7,963 nucleotides of DNA from Chloroflexota bacterium (GTDB lineage Bacteria > Chloroflexota > Limnocylindria > Limnocylindrales > CSP1-4). The position numbers and the translations under genes were made by a program. Below are positions 5,798-7,963 of the stretch, one piece after another (positions within the stretch are counted from its first letter, which is position 1; every line of letters starts with the position of its first letter). The notes under the pieces are model-generated. The model saw only the letters and a list, made by a program, of their open reading frames with translations. It did no database searches and was not told the origin of the DNA. The stretch covers positions 1-7,963 of the forward strand of contig JAICUV010000162.1 in NCBI GenBank assembly GCA_025935655.1, read 5' to 3'.

Positions 5798-6291
5798 AAG
5801 CCGTCGTCGTCGGCTGCGGCCGCGTCGGTGCCGGCGTGGCCGACGAGCTGGACCGCGCCGGTTGGCAGGTCCTGATCATCGATCTCCGCTCCGCGGCCTT
5901 CGACCGCCTGCCCGCCGCGTTCGGCGGGACCGCCCTCCGGGGCGACGGGACGGACGAGGACGTCCTGCGCCGAGCCGGTGCCGAGAACGCGGACCTGTTC
6001 CTCGCCCTCACGGAGGGCGACAACCGCAACATCATGGCCGCGCAGCTGGGCGTCGAGGCGCTCGGGGCCAGCAAGGTCGTGGCGAAGGTCAACGACCCGG
6101 TCCGCGCCGAGGCATACGCCCACCTGGGCATCGCGACGCTGTGCCGGACCAACCTGATGACCGCGTCGATCCTCGGCTATGCCGGCCAGGTCGTCCCCGA
6201 GCGGCCGGGCGTGTTCGTCCCGATCAGCCCGCACCACCACGCGGACGACGAGGCGGCTCCCGCCCCGGCCGCGACCCCGACGGAGGCCTGA
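5794..6291 (+). CDS. TrkA-family protein with RCK_N domain only
   Basis: A 165-residue potassium-transport regulator with the NAD-binding Rossmann motif MKAVVVGCGRVG (G7, G9, G12), the acidic residue at the end of strand 2 (D30 in LIIDLR), GDGTDEDVLRRAG (50-62) and LTEGDNRNIMAAQLG (72-86). The Rossmann domain ends at about residue 130. Instead of an RCK_C domain there is a short tail with HHH followed by an acidic Ala/Pro-rich end. The gene reads through intact, with a clean stop 2 nt before the next start, so the missing domain looks like design and not damage. GAGGTG at 5783-5788 precedes the ATG by 5-7 nt. Mycobacterial CeoB is a plausible counterpart, paired there with CeoC. It probably forms a gating or regulatory complex with the following protein and a K+ transporter. 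Confidence 0.86.
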   Translation: MKAVVVGCGRVGAGVADELDRAGWQVLIIDLRSAAFDRLPAAFGGTALRGDGTDEDVLRRAGAENADLFLALTEGDNRNIMAAQLGVEALGASKVVAKVNDPVRAEAYAHLGIATLCRTNLMTASILGYAGQVVPERPGVFVPISPHHHADDEAAPAPAATPTEA

Positions 6292-6293
6292 CC

Positions 6294-6965
6294 ATGTTCG
6301 TGCTGGTGGTCGGGGGCGGCAAGGTCGGGTACTACCTGACCAAGGAGCTGATCGAGTCGGGCCACGAGGTGGCCCTGATGGAGAAGGATCGCGGACGTGC
6401 GGACCAGATCTCGGACGAGATCGGGTCGGTCGTCATCTCGCAGGACGGCTGCGAGGGCAAGTACCTGCGCGAGGCCGGCGCGAACCGCGCCGACATCGTT
6501 GCGGCGGTCACCGGCGACGACGAGGACAACCTCGTCATCTGCCAGATGGCGAAGCACCACTTCGACGTGCCGCGCACCATCGCCCGCGTCAACAACCCCA
6601 AGAACGAGCGCCTGTTCCGGCACCTGGGCGTGGACGAGATCATCAGCCCCACGCGGATGATCCTCGGCTCCATCGAACAGGACATCCCGGTCCACGAGCT
6701 GCTCCACCTCGCGGCGCTCGGCGTCGGCGAGCTCGAGATCATCGAGGCCCATCTCCAGCCGGGCTCGCCCGCCATCGGACGGGTCGCGCTCGACCTCACG
6801 GTGCCCCAGGGCTGCTCGCTGTTCGGCGTCATCCGTGAGGGCATCCCGACGCCGCTCCGGACCGACACCGTGCTCCAGGCGGGCGACAAGGTCATCGCGA
6901 TCGGGCGACCGGACTGCGAGGTCCACCTGCGGGAGCAGCTCATCGGGGCGCCGGACGAGGAGTAG
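6294..6965 (+). CDS. TrkA-family potassium uptake regulator with RCK_N and RCK_C domains
   Basis: A 223-residue cytoplasmic regulator. Residues 1-125 are RCK_N: MFVLVVGGGKVG (G7, G9, G12), E30 in ALMEKD as the acidic ribose-binding position, SQDGCEGKYLREAG (49-62), TGDDEDNLVICQMAK (73-87) and ARVNNPKNERLFRHLGVD (97-114). Residues about 146-217 are RCK_C (LEIIEAHLQPGSPAIGRVALDLTVPQGC...LQAGDKVIAIGR), the ligand-binding regulatory domain. In KtrA- and TrkA-type proteins the N-domain binds NAD(H) or ATP/ADP and the C-domain may bind c-di-AMP; which ligand acts here cannot be read from the sequence. GGAGG (6282-6286) is 7 nt before the ATG, inside the end of the previous gene. No TrkH or KtrB membrane subunit is nearby, so the partner is likely the KimA-like transporter or a channel elsewhere. 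Confidence 0.9.
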   Translation: MFVLVVGGGKVGYYLTKELIESGHEVALMEKDRGRADQISDEIGSVVISQDGCEGKYLREAGANRADIVAAVTGDDEDNLVICQMAKHHFDVPRTIARVNNPKNERLFRHLGVDEIISPTRMILGSIEQDIPVHELLHLAALGVGELEIIEAHLQPGSPAIGRVALDLTVPQGCSLFGVIREGIPTPLRTDTVLQAGDKVIAIGRPDCEVHLREQLIGAPDEE

Positions 6966-6970
6966 CGGCG

Positions 6971-7043
6971 GGGCTCGGTCCGAGGCCGTGGACTCGGTGC
7001 GCGGCCGGGGCTCGGTGCGCGGCCGGGGCTCGGTGCGCGGCCG
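6971..7043 (+). repeat. tandem array of 18-bp GC-rich units leading into the first palindromic element
   Basis: Units at 6990-7007, 7008-7025 and 7026-7043 read GGRCTCGGTGCGCGGCCG; the last two are identical. A diverged copy lies at 6971-6988, offset by one base. The array ends exactly where the 113-bp element begins. It starts six bases after the trkA stop. The length is a multiple of three, but no start or known protein repeat is associated with it. Confidence 0.8.
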
Positions 7044-7156
7044 TGACTCAGCAGTGAGTCAAATCGGCGTCTCCCGCGGACAGATCGACGCGCGAAGTGC
7101 CACTTCGCCTGCATGTCCACGCGTAGCGAGGGCAGATCTGACTCACCCGTGAGTCA
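7044..7156. repeat. 113-bp symmetric palindromic element, copy 1
   Basis: Both ends carry TGACTCA-N4-TGAGTCA (7044-7061 with GCAG, 7139-7156 with CCCG). The exact midpoint, base 7100, is the centre of GCGAAGTG-C-CACTTCGC (7092-7108), with 48 bp on each side. Comparing the left half with the reverse complement of the right half, positions 1-25 match at 20 places and the eight bases next to the centre match fully, while the middle stretch is diverged. It therefore folds as one long imperfect hairpin or as three separate hairpins. It lies between convergent genes. Family unknown; REP-like or MITE-like repeat are possibilities. Confidence 0.85.
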
Positions 7157-7272
7157 CCGGCGCGGGGGCGCGTGTCCGGCTGCGGACCTGCGTTCGGCCG
7201 CGCACTCGTGCCCGGCCGGGGAGTCGTGTCCCCGCGGACTCGTGCCCGGCCGGGGGACTCGGTCCGCGGCCG
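7157..7272 (+). repeat. degenerate array of about 18-bp units between the two palindromic elements
   Basis: Diverged relatives of the first array: GCACTCGTGCCCGGCCG (7202-7218), GGGAGTCGTGTCCCCGCG (7219-7236), GACTCGTGCCCGGCCG (7237-7252) and GGGACTCGGTCCGCGGCCG (7254-7272). The last one directly abuts copy 2, as in the first array. Bases 7157-7201 contain weaker matches such as TGCGTTCGGCCG. No coding potential is apparent. Confidence 0.6.
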
Positions 7273-7385
7273 CGACTCAGCAGTGAGTCAAATCGGCGCC
7301 TCCCACGCACAGATCGACGCGCGAAGTGCCACTTCGCCTGCATGTCCACGCGTGGCGAGAGCAGATCTGACTCACACGTGAGTCA
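7273..7385. repeat. 113-bp symmetric palindromic element, copy 2
   Basis: Same length as copy 1 and 106 of 113 bases identical, starting 229 bp after it. End cores are CGACTCA-GCAG-TGAGTCA (7273-7290) and TGACTCA-CACG-TGAGTCA (7368-7385). The central palindrome is unchanged and is centred on 7329, the exact midpoint. Copy 2 has an additional paired block absent from copy 1: CCACGC (7303-7308) against GCGTGG (7350-7355). Similarity to copy 1 continues a few bases outside both ends (GCGGCCG before, CCGGCG after). Confidence 0.85.
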
Positions 7386-7405
7386 CCGGCGGGAAGCGGA
7401 AGCGC

Positions 7406-7459
7406 GGGGCGCGGGGCGCGGGGCGATGGGCGGGATCGGGCGCGGGGGCAGAGGGCGGG
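7406..7459 (+). other. G-run tract with G-quadruplex potential
   Basis: Nine runs of three to five G on the plus strand, separated by loops of 1-4 nt (runs at 7406, 7413, 7420, 7428, 7432, 7438, 7444, 7453 and 7457). This meets the simple G3+N1-7 rule twice over. The first part is a tandem GCGGGGC repeat. Immediately after it, GGATYCGGCG occurs three times (7458, 7477, 7486). Bases 7496-7559, up to the stop of the minus-strand gene, show nothing recognisable. Confidence 0.55.
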
Positions 7460-7559
7460 ATCCGGCGCGATGGGCTGGATCCGGCGGATTCGGCGGGACA
7501 CGGGGTGAGACGCAGGGCGATCGGCCCCACAGCATCGAGATGCGCAACGCAGATCAGCG

Positions 7560-7963
7560 TCAGTTGGTGATGGTCACCCGCAGCGTCGTCTCCATGGAGT
7601 GGCTGCCGCCGGTGCAGCCTTCACCCTCCGTGAAGACGGCCAGCGCGGACACATCCCACGTGCCCGCCGGAAGCTCGACATCGGGGGCAACCAGGAACGA
7701 GTGGAGCCAGGCCGTGTCCGGGTCGCCGTCGGAGGCCGCGCCGGACTTCCCGAGGGGTTGGCTGATCGGTGTCCCCGGCCCCAGCGTGTGCGTCGCGCAG
7801 TCGGCGGTCCAGACGGGATGGACCTTGCGCGTGCCGCCCACCTCGGCGTAGGCGAAGTTGAGGACGCTGCCCGACCCGTAGATGGTCGTTGGCGCGGGCC
7901 CGTCGAACGACAGGATCACGCTCCCCTGGATCGGTTCGCCGGCCTTCCAGTCAAGCCGTGAGA
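7560..7963 (-). CDS. C-terminal part of a probable secreted or surface protein, family unnamed (5' end beyond window)
   Basis: On the minus strand the frame is open from the window edge at 7963 to a TGA at 7560-7562, giving about 133 residues. The reading begins upstream of the first GTG (7919), with SRLDWKAGEPIQGSVILSFDG, so the gene continues beyond the window and its signal sequence, if any, is not seen. The visible part is beta-rich, with alternating hydrophobic strands (SVILSFDG, VLNFAYAEV, TWDVSALAVF, TTLRVTITN), Gly/Pro/Thr-rich turns and few charged helices, like an immunoglobulin-like or jelly-roll extracellular domain. Its only two cysteines, in ADCATH and GEGCTGG, could form a disulfide. 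No catalytic motif is seen. It converges on the trkA gene across the repeat region. Confidence 0.7.
   Translation of the reverse strand, partial: SRLDWKAGEPIQGSVILSFDGPAPTTIYGSGSVLNFAYAEVGGTRKVHPVWTADCATHTLGPGTPISQPLGKSGAASDGDPDTAWLHSFLVAPDVELPAGTWDVSALAVFTEGEGCTGGSHSMETTLRVTITN

Noticed and set aside
7044..7156. A classical rho-independent terminator for the trkA gene.
   Set aside because: The hairpins are not followed by a T-run on either strand. A transcription-blocking role is possible but not of the standard intrinsic type.
7044..7385. Short open frames through both palindromic elements that give similar peptides (for example with MDMQAKWHFARR on the minus strand).
   Set aside because: Frames are open on both strands, the similarity follows from the DNA repeat, there is no ribosome binding site, and the differences cluster at paired positions. 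This fits a non-coding element better.
6971..7385. A CRISPR array.
   Set aside because: The 18-bp units are contiguous with no unique spacers, there are only two 113-bp copies, and no cas genes are present.

Overview
The window is a GC-rich (about 70 percent) piece of bacterial chromosome. Three genes have a -10-like hexamer only 6-8 nt ahead of the start codon (leaderless-type promoters), GTG and TTG starts are used, and the proteins look like those of Chloroflexota (Limnocylindria-type) or deep actinobacterial lineages. That assignment is an inference from protein character; no taxonomic marker settles it.

Layout. The left end (1-919) is a minus-strand pair: a small zinc-ribbon protein, then, through a 4-nt stop/start overlap, a gene cut by the window edge. 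The truncated gene begins with a nuclease-fold-like domain that I associate with hypoxanthine phosphoribosyltransferase fusions. Divergent from it is a CsoR-type copper-sensing repressor (1003-1368) whose probable operator overlaps its own -10 box. Next come a pair of inverted DnaA-box-like sites directly upstream of a good sigma70-type promoter, a structured leader, the 16S rRNA methyltransferase gene rsmG, and a calcineurin-like phosphoesterase.

The centre (3165-6965) is a potassium module: a KimA-like APC-superfamily K+ transporter, a universal stress protein, and two tandem TrkA/RCK proteins, one with only the NAD-binding domain and one with RCK_N plus RCK_C. The last three genes are tightly packed (4-nt overlap, then a 2-nt gap). 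Mycobacteria pair an APC permease with ceoB/ceoC in a comparable way. The likely reading is a transporter with nucleotide-sensing regulatory subunits.

The most unusual part is the 594-bp gap (6966-7559) between the convergent ends of the second trkA gene and a truncated minus-strand gene for a probable extracellular protein. It holds two 113-bp copies of a symmetric palindromic element, 94 percent identical. Each has an 18-bp hairpin core at both ends and a 17-bp palindrome exactly at its centre, and each is directly preceded by an array of about 18-bp GC-rich repeats. A G-run tract that could form a G-quadruplex follows. I do not recognise this element; it is the best candidate here for something undescribed.
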